Shown: piece by piece, positions 25,025 through 33,139 of the stretch
Layout of the letters: every line of letters begins with the position of its first letter
Position numbering within the stretch: position 1 is the stretch's first letter
Assembly (NCBI GenBank): GCA_947427035.1
Contig: CANEGK010000004.1
Span: forward strand, 1-64,000
Length of the DNA stretch: 64,000 bases
DNA from: an uncultured Clostridium sp.
GTDB taxonomy: Bacteria > Bacillota > Clostridia > Oscillospirales > Butyricicoccaceae
Direction: 5' to 3'
Made by a program: the position numbers and the translations under genes
Notes under the pieces: model-generated
Told to the model about the DNA's origin: nothing
The model's database searches: none
Seen by the model: the letters and a program-made list of their open reading frames with translations, nothing else

Positions 25025-25588
25025 TTATTCTTTGGAGCGCTCCAGATATTCGCCCGTGCGGGTGTCGATGCGGATCTTCTCGCCGACGTTGATGAACAGG
25101 GGCACGCGGACTTCGGCGCCCGTTTCCAGCGTGGCGGGCTTGGTGACGTTGGTCGCCGTGTCGCCGCGGACGCCGGGCTCGGTTTCGGTGACCTCCAGAT
25201 CGACGAAGAGGGGCGGTTCAAGGCCGAAAACGTTGCCCTTGTAGGACAGAACCTTGACGACCATATCCTCTTTGACAAAACGGAAGGCGTCGCTCAGCTT
25301 GTCGGCGTTGAGCGGCATCTGTTCGTAGGTTTCAGTATCCATAAAATAGTAAAGCTCGCCGTCGTTGTACAGGTACTGCATGTCGCGGCGGTCGACATAG
25401 GCGTTTTCAAATTTATCGGTGGGGTTAAAGGTGCGCTCGGTGACGGCTCCGGTGATGACGTTTTTCAGTTTGGTGCGGACAAAGGCCGCGCCCTTACCGG
25501 GCTTGACGTGCTGGAACTCGACGATCTGCATAACCTGTCCGTCCATTTCAAAGGTGACGCCGTTTCTGAAATCTCCTGCCGTTATCAT
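25025..25588 (-). CDS. efp: Elongation factor P
   Basis: The 187-residue protein has the three beta-barrel domains of EF-P, which rescues ribosomes stalled at polyproline. The loop [10 protein letters not shown] carries the modifiable K32. The GEYLERSKE end fits the bacterial type. TGGAGG lies before the ATG at 25588. A promoter, TTGCAA-N17-TAGAAT on the minus strand, is visible at 25621-25649. The Xaa-Pro peptidase gene lies upstream but is separated by that promoter. Confidence 0.96.
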   Translation of the reverse strand: MITAGDFRNGVTFEMDGQVMQIVEFQHVKPGKGAAFVRTKLKNVITGAVTERTFNPTDKFENAYVDRRDMQYLYNDGELYYFMDTETYEQMPLNADKLSDAFRFVKEDMVVKVLSYKGNVFGLEPPLFVDLEVTETEPGVRGDTATNVTKPATLETGAEVRVPLFINVGEKIRIDTRTGEYLERSKE

Positions 25589-25620
25589 AAAGATGACCTC
25601 CAGTTTAGTTTAGCACAGAT

Positions 25621-25649
25621 ATTCTATCGCAAAAAGGCTTATTTTGCAA
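25621..25649 (-). promoter_or_regulatory. Promoter of efp
   Basis: On the minus strand TTGCAA (25644-25649) and TAGAAT (25621-25626) are separated by 17 bp. Confidence 0.65.
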
Positions 25650-25655
25650 GAGAAA

Positions 25656-26726
25656 TCAAAGAATTAGCAATTCTTTGGGCATATTCGTCAGGTTGACCTT
25701 GCCGGACGGGCTGAGGTAAAGCATATCCTCGATGCGGACGCCGAATTTTCCCGGCAGATAGATGCCCGGCTCCATGGTGACGATGTTGCCCGTTTTGAAA
25801 TGGGCTTCGCTTCGCCTGGACGCGCTGGGCGATTCGTGAATGCGGAGCCCCAGGCTGTGGCCCAATCCATGCCCGAAGTACTCGCCGTAGCCGGCCCGCT
25901 CGATGACGGCGGCCGCGGCGTTGTGTACGTCTTTGCCCAGCGCGCCGACCTCAAAGGCTTCGATGCCGCGCTTCTGCGCTTCCAGCACGACCTGGTAGAC
26001 GCGGCGCATTTCGTCGCTCGCTTCGCCGACGGCGACGGTGCGGGTCATGTCCGAGCCGTAACCGTTGTAGGTCGCGCCGAAATCGATGACGACAAAATCG
26101 CCCTTCTGTACGACGCGGTCGCCCGGCACGCCGTGCGGCAGCGCGCTCTTGGGGCCGGAAACAAAGATGGTTGAAAAGGACACGCCCTGCGAGCCGTGGC
26201 GGCGCATACGGTATTCCAGCTCGCCGGCCATTTCAATTTCGGTGACGCCCGGCTTGATGAGGCCGTACAGCTCGTCCAGCGCCTTTTCCGCGATGCGCTG
26301 CGCCTTTTCGATGCAGTCGACCTCGCTCTGCTCTTTGACTTCGCGCAGAAGCTCGAAGGCGTCGCCCACCGGCTTGAGCGCGCACGACAAGGCGCCCAGG
26401 TACTTCTGATAAGAATCATACGTCAGGGCGCGATCTTCAAAGCCCATGAGCTTGACCCCTTTATTGCGCACAATGTTTTCGATGCACTCGGGGTAAGCGG
26501 TTTCGGGCATGACGACATGGTAGCCCAGCGGGGTGACGCGGGCGGTCGCATCTTCAATATAGCGCGAGTCGGTAAACAGCCAGCCCTCGCTGTCGGCGGT
26601 GATGACGGCGGCGCCCTCGATGCCGGGCATGGCGGTGGCGTACACCAGGTTGTCGCCGTCGGTCAGCATGACGGCATCCAGTTTCCTTTCGCGCAGCATG
26701 GCGGCGATTTTTTCCAGTCTTGACAT
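25656..26726 (-). CDS. Xaa-Pro aminopeptidase/dipeptidase (M24B)
   Basis: The 356-residue protein has the pita-bread fold of proline peptidases, which cut after the residue preceding proline. All five metal ligands are readable: D215, D226, H290, E319 and E333. The N-terminal domain (1-125) is the usual creatinase-like lid. AAAGGAGG precedes the ATG at 26726. It is the last gene of a three-gene run after yqeG-like and AP-endonuclease-like genes. The pairing with efp downstream is frequent in Firmicutes. Confidence 0.92.
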   Translation of the reverse strand: MSRLEKIAAMLRERKLDAVMLTDGDNLVYATAMPGIEGAAVITADSEGWLFTDSRYIEDATARVTPLGYHVVMPETAYPECIENIVRNKGVKLMGFEDRALTYDSYQKYLGALSCALKPVGDAFELLREVKEQSEVDCIEKAQRIAEKALDELYGLIKPGVTEIEMAGELEYRMRRHGSQGVSFSTIFVSGPKSALPHGVPGDRVVQKGDFVVIDFGATYNGYGSDMTRTVAVGEASDEMRRVYQVVLEAQKRGIEAFEVGALGKDVHNAAAAVIERAGYGEYFGHGLGHSLGLRIHESPSASRRSEAHFKTGNIVTMEPGIYLPGKFGVRIEDMLYLSPSGKVNLTNMPKELLIL

Positions 26727-26740
26727 CAGATTTTCCTCCT

Positions 26741-27598
26741 TTATCGGCTGCAAACGGCCTGTTGATACATGGTTTTCATGGCAAGGGCATCCTCGGCCTG
26801 CGTCCCGGCCGATTCGCAGATAATATGCGGGGCCAGCTCCCGTTCGGCCAAAAGCGCGGCCAGGGGTGCAAAGTCGGGGCCGTATACTGTATCGGAAAAG
26901 GTCAGGTGCTTGACCTCGCCGCCCTTGGAATATTCAATTTTACTGAAGTGCGCGTGGAAAATGCGCGAGCGCTCGGCCCCCAGGCCGTCGTGCAGCGCGT
27001 CCAGCACGGCAGCCAGCTCTTCACGGGTCGAAACCCGGCCGAGCGTGCGGGCGTTTAAGTGGCCGAAGTCGATGCAGGGCAGCAGCCGCTCATCGCTTCG
27101 GCAAATCAGAATGACCTCGGAAAGGTCGCCCAGGACGTTGACCTTCCCCATGGTCTCAATGCACAGGCGCACGGCGCCCAGCCCCTCGTCATCCAGACGC
27201 AGCAGCGCTTCGCGCAGGCCGCTGAGCGTGTTGGCAAGGGCCTGCTCGCGCGTCTGGCCGGTCAGGCCGCCGCAGTGTACGACGACGCGGCCGCCGCCCA
27301 TCCACTGCGCGGCGCGGCACGAGCTGAGGATGTAGCCGATGTTTTTTTCACGCCGGTCCGCGTCGGGGCTGGACAGATTGATAAAGTAGGGCGAGTGAAC
27401 GGACAGACAAATGTTCTGCTCACGGGCGCGCTCACCCAGGGCGCGGGCGGTGTCTTCACCGATGTTGACGCCGCGGCCGCACTGGTATTCGTAACAGTCA
27501 AGCCCCATTTCGCGCAGAAAGCGCGGGGCGTCCAGACTGGATTTATAACGGGCTGAAAAACTTTCACTGTTGCCGGCAGGGCCGAAGATTGCTGTCAT
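26741..27598 (-). CDS. AP-endonuclease family 2 TIM-barrel protein (deoxyribonuclease IV-like)
   Basis: The 285-residue protein matches the endonuclease IV-like fold: VHSPYFINLSS near 66, VVVHCGG near 105, a CIETMGK stretch, CIDFGHLNAR, HAHFSK and CESAG at the end. The His, Glu and Asp residues in these strands are the zinc ligands in Nfo. It is more divergent than classic Nfo, so sugar isomerase-like activity cannot be excluded. It follows the YqeG-like gene by only 4 bp and precedes the peptidase by 14 bp. Confidence 0.8.
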   Translation of the reverse strand: MTAIFGPAGNSESFSARYKSSLDAPRFLREMGLDCYEYQCGRGVNIGEDTARALGERAREQNICLSVHSPYFINLSSPDADRREKNIGYILSSCRAAQWMGGGRVVVHCGGLTGQTREQALANTLSGLREALLRLDDEGLGAVRLCIETMGKVNVLGDLSEVILICRSDERLLPCIDFGHLNARTLGRVSTREELAAVLDALHDGLGAERSRIFHAHFSKIEYSKGGEVKHLTFSDTVYGPDFAPLAALLAERELAPHIICESAGTQAEDALAMKTMYQQAVCSR

Positions 27599-27602
27599 GG
27601 CG

Positions 27603-28190
27603 TTACTCCTTTGGCTGCAAAAAAGGTTTTTCGAAAAACCGCCGCAGCCTGAAATACCACAGATAGTTGTCGATGGATTCCACGCGCAGCGCCTTCAGCC
27701 CGCAGCGGCGCGCGCCCAGCACGTCGGTGAAAATCTGATCGCCCAGCAGGGCGGCCTCGCCGGGCGGGCACCCCACGGCCGCAAGGGCCTGCAAAAAGCC
27801 GGCGCGGCGCGGCTTGTGCGCCAGGTGGATGTACCCGCAGCGCAGGCGCTCGCCGAACAGGCGGACGCGCGCGGGGTGTTTGTTGTTGGAAAGGATGAAA
27901 AGCGTGACGCCCCCGGCCTGCAAAGCGCGGGCCCATTCAACGACAGCGGGCGAAGGCTCGGGGTCACAGGTGCGGGCAATGGTGCCGTCGATGTCGAGCA
28001 AAAGGGCGCGGACCCCAATGCGCCGCAGCTCGCCGGCTGTTACGGCGAAAGGGGACGGATATACGCAGTGCGGATGAAGCAGCATAAACTCGCCCCTCTC
28101 GTCCGGCGGCATAAAGAGACACGCCCGGTCATAAAAATGAACGGATGGCAGTACATGGCGCCAAACGGCGCTGCTTCTATATTTTAACAT
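27603..28190 (-). CDS. YqeG-family HAD phosphatase
   Basis: The 195-residue protein is a HAD IIIA phosphatase with nucleophile motif D66-I-D68-GT and a later GDQIFTDVLGA motif. The start at MLKY (28190) matches the usual YqeG N-terminus; the longer frame to 28256 would overlap the divergent gene. No clear ribosome binding site is seen, which may mean a leaderless or very short leader mRNA. YqeG proteins include mitochondrial-type phosphatidylglycerophosphatase relatives; the substrate here is unproven. Confidence 0.85.
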   Translation of the reverse strand: MLKYRSSAVWRHVLPSVHFYDRACLFMPPDERGEFMLLHPHCVYPSPFAVTAGELRRIGVRALLLDIDGTIARTCDPEPSPAVVEWARALQAGGVTLFILSNNKHPARVRLFGERLRCGYIHLAHKPRRAGFLQALAAVGCPPGEAALLGDQIFTDVLGARRCGLKALRVESIDNYLWYFRLRRFFEKPFLQPKE

Positions 28191-28224
28191 ATGGGGCGGA
28201 GCGAGCACAAGGGGGTCTTTCAAA

Positions 28225-29007
28225 TTGACAGACAAAATCAGGAGCTTCCTCGTCACGACAGCCGAGGACCAGAAAAACGCCGCCGCACTGCGCGTGCCGT
28301 CATGTTACTTGTTTTACTGCATCGGCGAGGGGGGCGTATTGCAGCGCAGGGGCCTGCCCGCGTCGGCGCGCGGCGGGGTGATGGGAATTTTTGACGACGG
28401 CGCCGCCGATTGGCAAAGCGTCGACGCCGCGCGGCTGGCGCGCGATATTATCGCCGAATGCTCGCGCCGCAGCTATGGCGGCGTCTTGCTCGACTGGCAG
28501 GAGAGTGCCGGCGCGCTGGAGACGGTGCGCCGCGTTTCACCCGCGCTGGCCGCCAGACGGCTGGTGCATTTTGTACCGCTGGGGCTGGCCTCTGCCAGCG
28601 AATATGCCAAAGTGATTGTGCCTTCGGCCATCAGCGGCGGGTCCTTTGCCGACATGCTGCGGCACTACACCGTCCGCTTTCCGCCCGAACGGCTGTGTCT
28701 CGAGGTGGTGCGCGTCTGCTCGGACTTTGTCATGCCGTCCTACACGGCCGAAGGGCGGGCGCTGTCGGCCGGGGAGTTCCGCGGGATTCTGGAAAACCGG
28801 AGCCCGCAGAGCTATTTTTCCGCAGAGCTGTGCGCAAAATACTTCACTTATCAGGATGAAGAGCGACAGGTGCATTTCCTTTTATACGACGACCCGGCGA
28901 CGGCGGCGCAGAAAATACAGGCTGCCGCGGCGCAGGGGTACTTCGCCGCTTTTTTGCTGTACCGTGACTGGGGCGCCGCCGCGGGGGATATTATGGCCGG
29001 ATTATAA
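28225..29007 (+). CDS. GH18-like TIM-barrel protein, catalytic Glu apparently replaced
   Basis: This 260-residue protein is not firmly identified. The stretch YGGVLLDWQES at about 87-97 resembles the DxxDxDxE strand of GH18 glycosidases, but Gln stands where the acid should be. Later segments (ISGGSFADML, VRVCSDFVMPSYT) are compatible with barrel strands. No signal peptide is present. The start is TTG at 28225 with GGGGG eight bases upstream. It is divergent from the YqeG gene with a 34-bp gap. A spore-cortex-related role is possible but unsupported. Confidence 0.5.
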   Translation: MTDKIRSFLVTTAEDQKNAAALRVPSCYLFYCIGEGGVLQRRGLPASARGGVMGIFDDGAADWQSVDAARLARDIIAECSRRSYGGVLLDWQESAGALETVRRVSPALAARRLVHFVPLGLASASEYAKVIVPSAISGGSFADMLRHYTVRFPPERLCLEVVRVCSDFVMPSYTAEGRALSAGEFRGILENRSPQSYFSAELCAKYFTYQDEERQVHFLLYDDPATAAQKIQAAAAQGYFAAFLLYRDWGAAAGDIMAGL

Positions 29008-29035
29008 AAGAAAAATCCCGCGCCGGGCGCGGGAT
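29005..29035 (-). terminator. Terminator of the APC permease gene
   Basis: ATCCCGCGCC (29015-29024) and GGCGCGGGAT (26 nt apart at most, ending 29035) form a tight hairpin. On the minus strand it is followed by TTTTTCTTTT. Confidence 0.75.
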
Positions 29036-29045
29036 AGAAGGGATA

Positions 29046-30383
29046 TTATTTGTCCCGTACGGCGTCGTGCCTTTTGACCGCCAGGTAAACCGGCAGGCCG
29101 ACCAGAGTGATGCAGATGCTGCCGACAGAGAGCAGCCGCGCCGTGGAACCGGCCATAAAGAGCTGGCTGACCATGACGTAAACGCCGCTGAGAATGGCGA
29201 GAATGGGGATGACAGGGTAAAGCGGAACTTTGTACTTGCGCTCCAGCTCGGGATGGGTTCTGCGCAGCTTAATGACGCAGACAAAGGTCAGCGTGTAGAA
29301 AATCCAGCACGAGAAGACGGCCAGGTCGGTCAGCATGTCAAACTGGCCGCTGATCGAGTAGACGCAGGCCAGAAAACCGACCAGGATGATGGAATTGGCG
29401 GGGACCTGGTTGCCGTTGAGCCTGCCCAGCGCGCCGCTGAAGGGCAGGGTGCGCTGCTCGGCCAGCTGATAGGCGACGCGCGAGCCCGACATCAGAAAGC
29501 CGTTGGCCGCGCCGAGCACCGATACAATGATGCCGACTTTAATGAGCAGGCCGCCCGTGGGCCCGAAAATCTGCGTGGCGACAGCCGCGGCCGGCGACTC
29601 AAGATTCATCAGCTCGCTGGCGGGGATGACCCACAGATAAGCCAGATTGATGACAAAGTAGACGGCCATGATGATGGAGACGCCGCCGACAATGGCGCGC
29701 GGCAGGTCCCTGCCCGGATTTTTCATTTCGCCGGCAATGGCGCCGACGTTGGTCCAGCCCTCAAAGGCAAAGAGCACGGCGAGCAGCGTGGAGCCGAGCA
29801 CGGCCCCGGCCGCCTTGCCCTCGCCCACCATGGGCGTGAAGATCGGGTTGCCGCCGCTGCCCAGAATAAAGCCGAACACCATTAAAAGCACCAGCGGAAT
29901 CAGCTTGCAGACGGTCGAAACGACCTGGATGCCGCCCGCCGTTTTGGAACCCAGCGTATTGAGCGCAACCAGAAGAATGATGATGGCCATGGCGATGGGA
30001 AGCTGGAACTGCGAACCGACGTATTCGCCCAGCTCGGCCCCGACTTTGACGCCGTAGCCGGCCAAAAAGGCCGGGTAAAAAATGATGGTCTGCATCCAGC
30101 CGGCGAGGAAGCCGATTTTTTCATTGTAGACCTCGCTCAGATAGGCGACCATGCCGCCCGTTCTGGGAATGAGCACGGCAACCTCGGCAAAGGTGAGAGC
30201 GGCAAAAATGCTGGCCAGCCCCCCGAAGATCCACGCAAGCATCCCCATGCCGGGCGCGCCGCCAGTGGCCTGATAGATGGCGTAGGGTTTGAAGAAGACG
30301 CCGGCGCCGATGACGCAGCCGACTACGATGGAGGTTGCTGTCATGACGCCCAGATCTTTTTTTAATCCCTGTTTTTCAGACAT
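29046..30383 (-). CDS. APC family amino acid permease
   Basis: The 445-residue, twelve-helix protein has the APC signature GCVIGAGVFFKPYAIYQATGG in the first helix, close to the LAT/Ser-Thr exchanger group. An FAFEGWTNVGAIAGEMKNPGRDL segment marks helix 6 and the next loop. The start at 30383 has AAAGGGG eleven bases upstream. A promoter lies at 30450-30478 and a terminator at 29005-29035, so the gene is a single unit. It probably exchanges or imports neutral amino acids at the cell membrane. Confidence 0.9.
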   Translation of the reverse strand: MSEKQGLKKDLGVMTATSIVVGCVIGAGVFFKPYAIYQATGGAPGMGMLAWIFGGLASIFAALTFAEVAVLIPRTGGMVAYLSEVYNEKIGFLAGWMQTIIFYPAFLAGYGVKVGAELGEYVGSQFQLPIAMAIIILLVALNTLGSKTAGGIQVVSTVCKLIPLVLLMVFGFILGSGGNPIFTPMVGEGKAAGAVLGSTLLAVLFAFEGWTNVGAIAGEMKNPGRDLPRAIVGGVSIIMAVYFVINLAYLWVIPASELMNLESPAAAVATQIFGPTGGLLIKVGIIVSVLGAANGFLMSGSRVAYQLAEQRTLPFSGALGRLNGNQVPANSIILVGFLACVYSISGQFDMLTDLAVFSCWIFYTLTFVCVIKLRRTHPELERKYKVPLYPVIPILAILSGVYVMVSQLFMAGSTARLLSVGSICITLVGLPVYLAVKRHDAVRDK

Positions 30384-30449
30384 AAAGGTGTAGGCCCCTT
30401 TCCAAATATTGCTTTTCAAAAACTGAAGCGAGCTTCCTTATCTTGGTAA

Positions 30450-30478
30450 AGAGTATCATATGCAGAAATGATTGTCAA
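30450..30478 (-). promoter_or_regulatory. Promoter of the APC permease gene
   Basis: On the minus strand TTGACA (30473-30478) and TACTCT (30450-30455) are separated by 17 bp. Confidence 0.6.
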
Positions 30479-30572
30479 TCTTTCGTCAAACATTTTATAG
30501 CATGGTGGTCACAGAAATATATAATATAGCATATGATCCGTGGTGCACGGCTGAAAAAAGGGCTCTGGATGT

Positions 30573-30603
30573 AAAAAGGCCCGCGCCGGGCGGCGCGGGC
30601 CTT
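30573..30603 (-). terminator. Terminator of the Cys-rich microprotein gene
   Basis: On the minus strand AAGGCCCGCGCC pairs with GGCGCGGGCCTT and is followed by TTT (30573-30603). Confidence 0.8.
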
Positions 30604-30630
30604 GGTGCGAGAGAGGATGTACAAGAGCGA

Positions 30631-30837
30631 TTAGCAGCAGCTGTTGCAGCAGTTGTTGTTGCAGCAGTCGTCAAAGCCGCCGCAGCCGCAGTTATTGCCG
30701 TTGTTGCAGCCGCAGCCGCAATTGCCGCCGCACATGTAGTGGACCCAGATGATGACGATGGCAATAACGACAATGATCCAGAACGCTTCATAGCCCTCGA
30801 ACAAACTGCCTCTGTTGCGATTGCATCCCATACCCAT
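30631..30837 (-). CDS. Cys/Asn-rich single-span membrane microprotein
   Basis: The 68-residue protein has a short polar N-terminus, one strong transmembrane helix (about 18-35, FWIIVVIAIVIIWV) and a tail made almost wholly of Cys, Asn and Gly, including CGCGC, CCNNNCC and a final CC. AGGAGG lies eleven bases before the ATG at 30837, and a terminator follows, so it is a real unit. It recalls small sporulation or coat proteins of the YjcZ type, but the Cys-rich tail is unusual and suggests metal binding or crosslinking. The family is not recognised. Confidence 0.75.
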   Translation of the reverse strand: MGMGCNRNRGSLFEGYEAFWIIVVIAIVIIWVHYMCGGNCGCGCNNGNNCGCGGFDDCCNNNCCNSCC

Positions 30838-30897
30838 AAGAACTTAACCTCCTAAAAGATTTCTCACTCCATAGTATTGCGGTATGGGGCTTCTTGT

Positions 30898-30934
30898 TAC
30901 TGCCCGGAGCATGTCTGCGGGCAGTTATTTTTTT
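30898..30934 (+). terminator. Plus-strand terminator without an obvious gene
   Basis: CTGCCCG (30900-30906) pairs with CGGGCAG (30918-30924), followed by TTATTTTTTT. It reads on the plus strand, into the end of the SLH gene. No plus-strand gene lies upstream. Confidence 0.55.
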
Positions 30935-32067
30935 GCGCCGTCCAGCTGGGCGCGGGTCAGCACGCCGCGTTCGACCAGCCGTTCGCCCAGCGTCTGCCCG
31001 CCGCCCTTGCACGGGGCCCACAGGGCGTTATATGAAATGAGCGCCATGTGGTCGCGCAAAAGACCGGTCGTTTGCAGCTGTCCGTACTGCGCGGCGGTGA
31101 TGAGGCCGAGCTCGACGGCCTTGTCGATGGCGCCGCGGTAGGTGAAGTCGCCGCCGGTGTCGCTGTAGCCCAGTGCACGCAGAACATAGGTGCAGTACAT
31201 GTTGGCGTCGGCGGGGGTCTGCTGTGAAAACTCGGTCGCCGTCATGCCGTTGGTATACTGCATGTGCTGCCCGTAGGCGACGTATTTGATGCCGTCAGGC
31301 CAGCCGGTCAAATCGGTAAAGGTCGAGCGGCCGGTGTAGCCCAGCGCGGCGCTCTCTTCGCCCAGCAGGCGGATGAGCATGATGAGCGCTTCCTGCCGCG
31401 TCGGGCGGCGGGAAAGTTCGTAGCCGCGGTTGCTGCCGCGGAAGAGGCCGATGGCGTTTAGGCGGTTGGCTTCGTCCTCGTACAGCGCGCCGGAAGCGTG
31501 CGTCACACGCGCGCCGTCCTTGACGCAGACGGTGGCGCTTCCGCTTGTGATGCGCAGGCCGGCGCTCTGCGCCTGCGGCACCATATAATAAGTGTTCGGC
31601 GCGGCGGAAACGCCGACGGCCAGCGCGCGGCCGTGCGTGACGTCAATAAGCTCGGTTGAGCCGGCCGTTGCGGCGCTGCCGTCCAGCAGCATGACGCCGG
31701 CCCCCGCCGGGCCGGAAACGACGTCGCCCTGCGACAGCGTCAGCGTGCGCCACGCCCTTGCGCTGTCCGATGTGCCCGTGTCCGCGGCGCCGGTCAGCCC
31801 GATGGCGCGCGAAACGGCAGCAGCCGCCTTTTCGGCCACACGCTGGGTGATGCGGGCGTCGATGGCGTTTTGCAGTTCCCGGCTTTTTTGGGTCAGCAGG
31901 GAGGCTGCGCGCGACGCGGCCTGCTGTTCGACCGCGGCAGTATAAATTTTTCGGACATAGGACAATGTAACCAGCGGATCGGAAGCGTCGCCGCCGGCGG
32001 ATAAATCGGTAAAAACGGCAAAGAAAATGGCCGCAAACAGGAAGAGAAAAGCTGTGGTTTTACGCAA
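30925..32067 (-). CDS. Secreted S-layer-homology-like protein
   Basis: The 380-residue protein has a signal peptide (about 1-24) and then DPLVTLSYV, a start common in clostridial surface proteins. A coiled-coil-like helix (about 40-90) and a beta-rich FecR-like middle part (about 105-200) follow. The C-terminus holds SLH-type repeats around RPTRQEALIMLIRLLGEE and AIDKAVELGLI. It should be anchored to secondary cell-wall polymer. A TTGCCA-N17-TATACT promoter is at 32114-32142. No catalytic residues are seen; a structural or scaffold role is likely. Confidence 0.8.
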   Translation of the reverse strand: MRKTTAFLFLFAAIFFAVFTDLSAGGDASDPLVTLSYVRKIYTAAVEQQAASRAASLLTQKSRELQNAIDARITQRVAEKAAAAVSRAIGLTGAADTGTSDSARAWRTLTLSQGDVVSGPAGAGVMLLDGSAATAGSTELIDVTHGRALAVGVSAAPNTYYMVPQAQSAGLRITSGSATVCVKDGARVTHASGALYEDEANRLNAIGLFRGSNRGYELSRRPTRQEALIMLIRLLGEESAALGYTGRSTFTDLTGWPDGIKYVAYGQHMQYTNGMTATEFSQQTPADANMYCTYVLRALGYSDTGGDFTYRGAIDKAVELGLITAAQYGQLQTTGLLRDHMALISYNALWAPCKGGGQTLGERLVERGVLTRAQLDGAKK

Positions 32068-32113
32068 GGCGCACCTCGATTCAAAACAGCAGGGTGATTC
32101 GACAGATATAAAC

Positions 32114-32142
32114 AGTATATCCTATTTTCCGCGCTGTGGCAA
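32114..32142 (-). promoter_or_regulatory. Promoter of the SLH protein gene
   Basis: On the minus strand TTGCCA (32137-32142) and TATACT (32114-32119) are separated by 17 bp. Confidence 0.7.
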
Positions 32143-32225
32143 GGCAAAAGAAAAAGGGAAAAGCCCTCTTTTCCGCTGCGGGAAAAACAACGCAGACAGC
32201 CTGAAGAGTTCGGAGGAAAAACCTC

Positions 32226-32281
32226 TTGCCAATGGGCGCGTTTGGGGGTATAATAAGAAATAATATCAATAATCATATCAG
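32226..32281 (+). promoter_or_regulatory. Promoter and operator of the GntR gene
   Basis: TTGCCA (32226-32231) and TATAAT (32249-32254) are 17 bp apart. Downstream lie ATATCA (32263-32268) and CATATCAG (32274-32281). The same arrangement follows the -10 box of the operon promoter at 32995-33047. Confidence 0.7.
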
Positions 32282-32297
32282 TTGGGGGGATGGCCGT

Positions 32298-32885
32298 ATG
32301 GAAAAAAGATTGTCGGACCGGGTGTATGAGGGGATTCAGCACGACATCGTCTCAGGCAAGCTGAAGGGCAATACCTTTCTGGTAGAAAGCGAGGTCGCCA
32401 AGCAGTACCAGGTCAGCAAGGCGCCGGTCAAGGCGGCGCTGCAGAACCTTGCGCAGGAGGGGCTGCTCATCTGCTACCCGAGGCGCGGATATATGGTCGT
32501 CTCCGTCTCTGTCGACGAATACCGGCATGTGCGGGAGCTGCGGCTGCATATCGAGCGCTTTTCCATCGGAATGGCCGTTCAGCGCGCCAGCGATGAGGAA
32601 ATCCGCAGCCTGGCCGACACGCTGGAAGGCGGAGAAGAGGACGCTGCGCATTCCCATGGCAGCAATGCGCTCTTTCACATGCGGCTGGCCGAAATCTCTC
32701 AGAACCCCTATCTGGGCGAAACATTGCAAAGGCTTTTGCTGCTGACGCTGCGCTATGCGTCGGGAAAGGCGGACAATAACCGCTATCATTATCAAATCAT
32801 CGAAGCGCTTTTGCGGCGCGACGAAGCCGCGGCCCTGGCGGCGCTGGATAAGGATTTGAATATGGATTTGGACAAAGACTGGTAA
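32298..32885 (+). CDS. GntR family transcriptional regulator
   Basis: The 195-residue protein has an N-terminal winged helix (about 3-70) with the GntR pattern SEVAKQYQVSKAPVKAALQNL, and a shortened all-helical FCD-type ligand domain (about 75-190). FCD regulators usually bind organic acids or amino-acid derivatives. GGGGGATGG precedes the ATG at 32298. Matching operator-like sites in its own promoter and in that of the operon starting at 33140 indicate that it controls both. A strong terminator follows. Confidence 0.88.
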   Translation: MEKRLSDRVYEGIQHDIVSGKLKGNTFLVESEVAKQYQVSKAPVKAALQNLAQEGLLICYPRRGYMVVSVSVDEYRHVRELRLHIERFSIGMAVQRASDEEIRSLADTLEGGEEDAAHSHGSNALFHMRLAEISQNPYLGETLQRLLLLTLRYASGKADNNRYHYQIIEALLRRDEAAALAALDKDLNMDLDKDW

Positions 32886-32895
32886 AGCAAAGCAG

Positions 32896-32938
32896 AAACT
32901 CCCCGTGCAGTTTAAGACTGCACGGGGAGTTTGTTTAT
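32896..32938 (+). terminator. Strong Rho-independent terminator
   Basis: AAACTCCCCGTGCAGT pairs perfectly with ACTGCACGGGGAGTTT across a 5-nt loop (32896-32932), followed by GTTTATT. Confidence 0.9.
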
Positions 32939-32994
32939 TATGTCTTAATTTGCCAAAGGAAATTGGATATTTTTTATAAATTTGAATCTGGGCC

Positions 32995-33047
32995 TTGAAA
33001 AACCTTCTTACAGAGACTATTATAAGAATATCTTCTAAACATATCAG
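32995..33047 (+). promoter_or_regulatory. Promoter of the aminotransferase-peptidase operon with GntR sites
   Basis: TTGAAA (32995-33000) and TATTAT (33018-33023) are 17 bp apart. Directly after comes AAGAATATCTT (33024-33034) and CATATCAG (33040-33047), matching the AAGAA...ATATC...CATATCAG run in the GntR promoter. Confidence 0.7.
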
Positions 33048-33139
33048 AAAAATAATTAATGAAGTGACTAAGCTTCGGATGAAATAAAAGCAACGCCGGG
33101 CCGCGCTGTTCCGAGGCAAAGGGAGGGCAGGAGGTTTGC

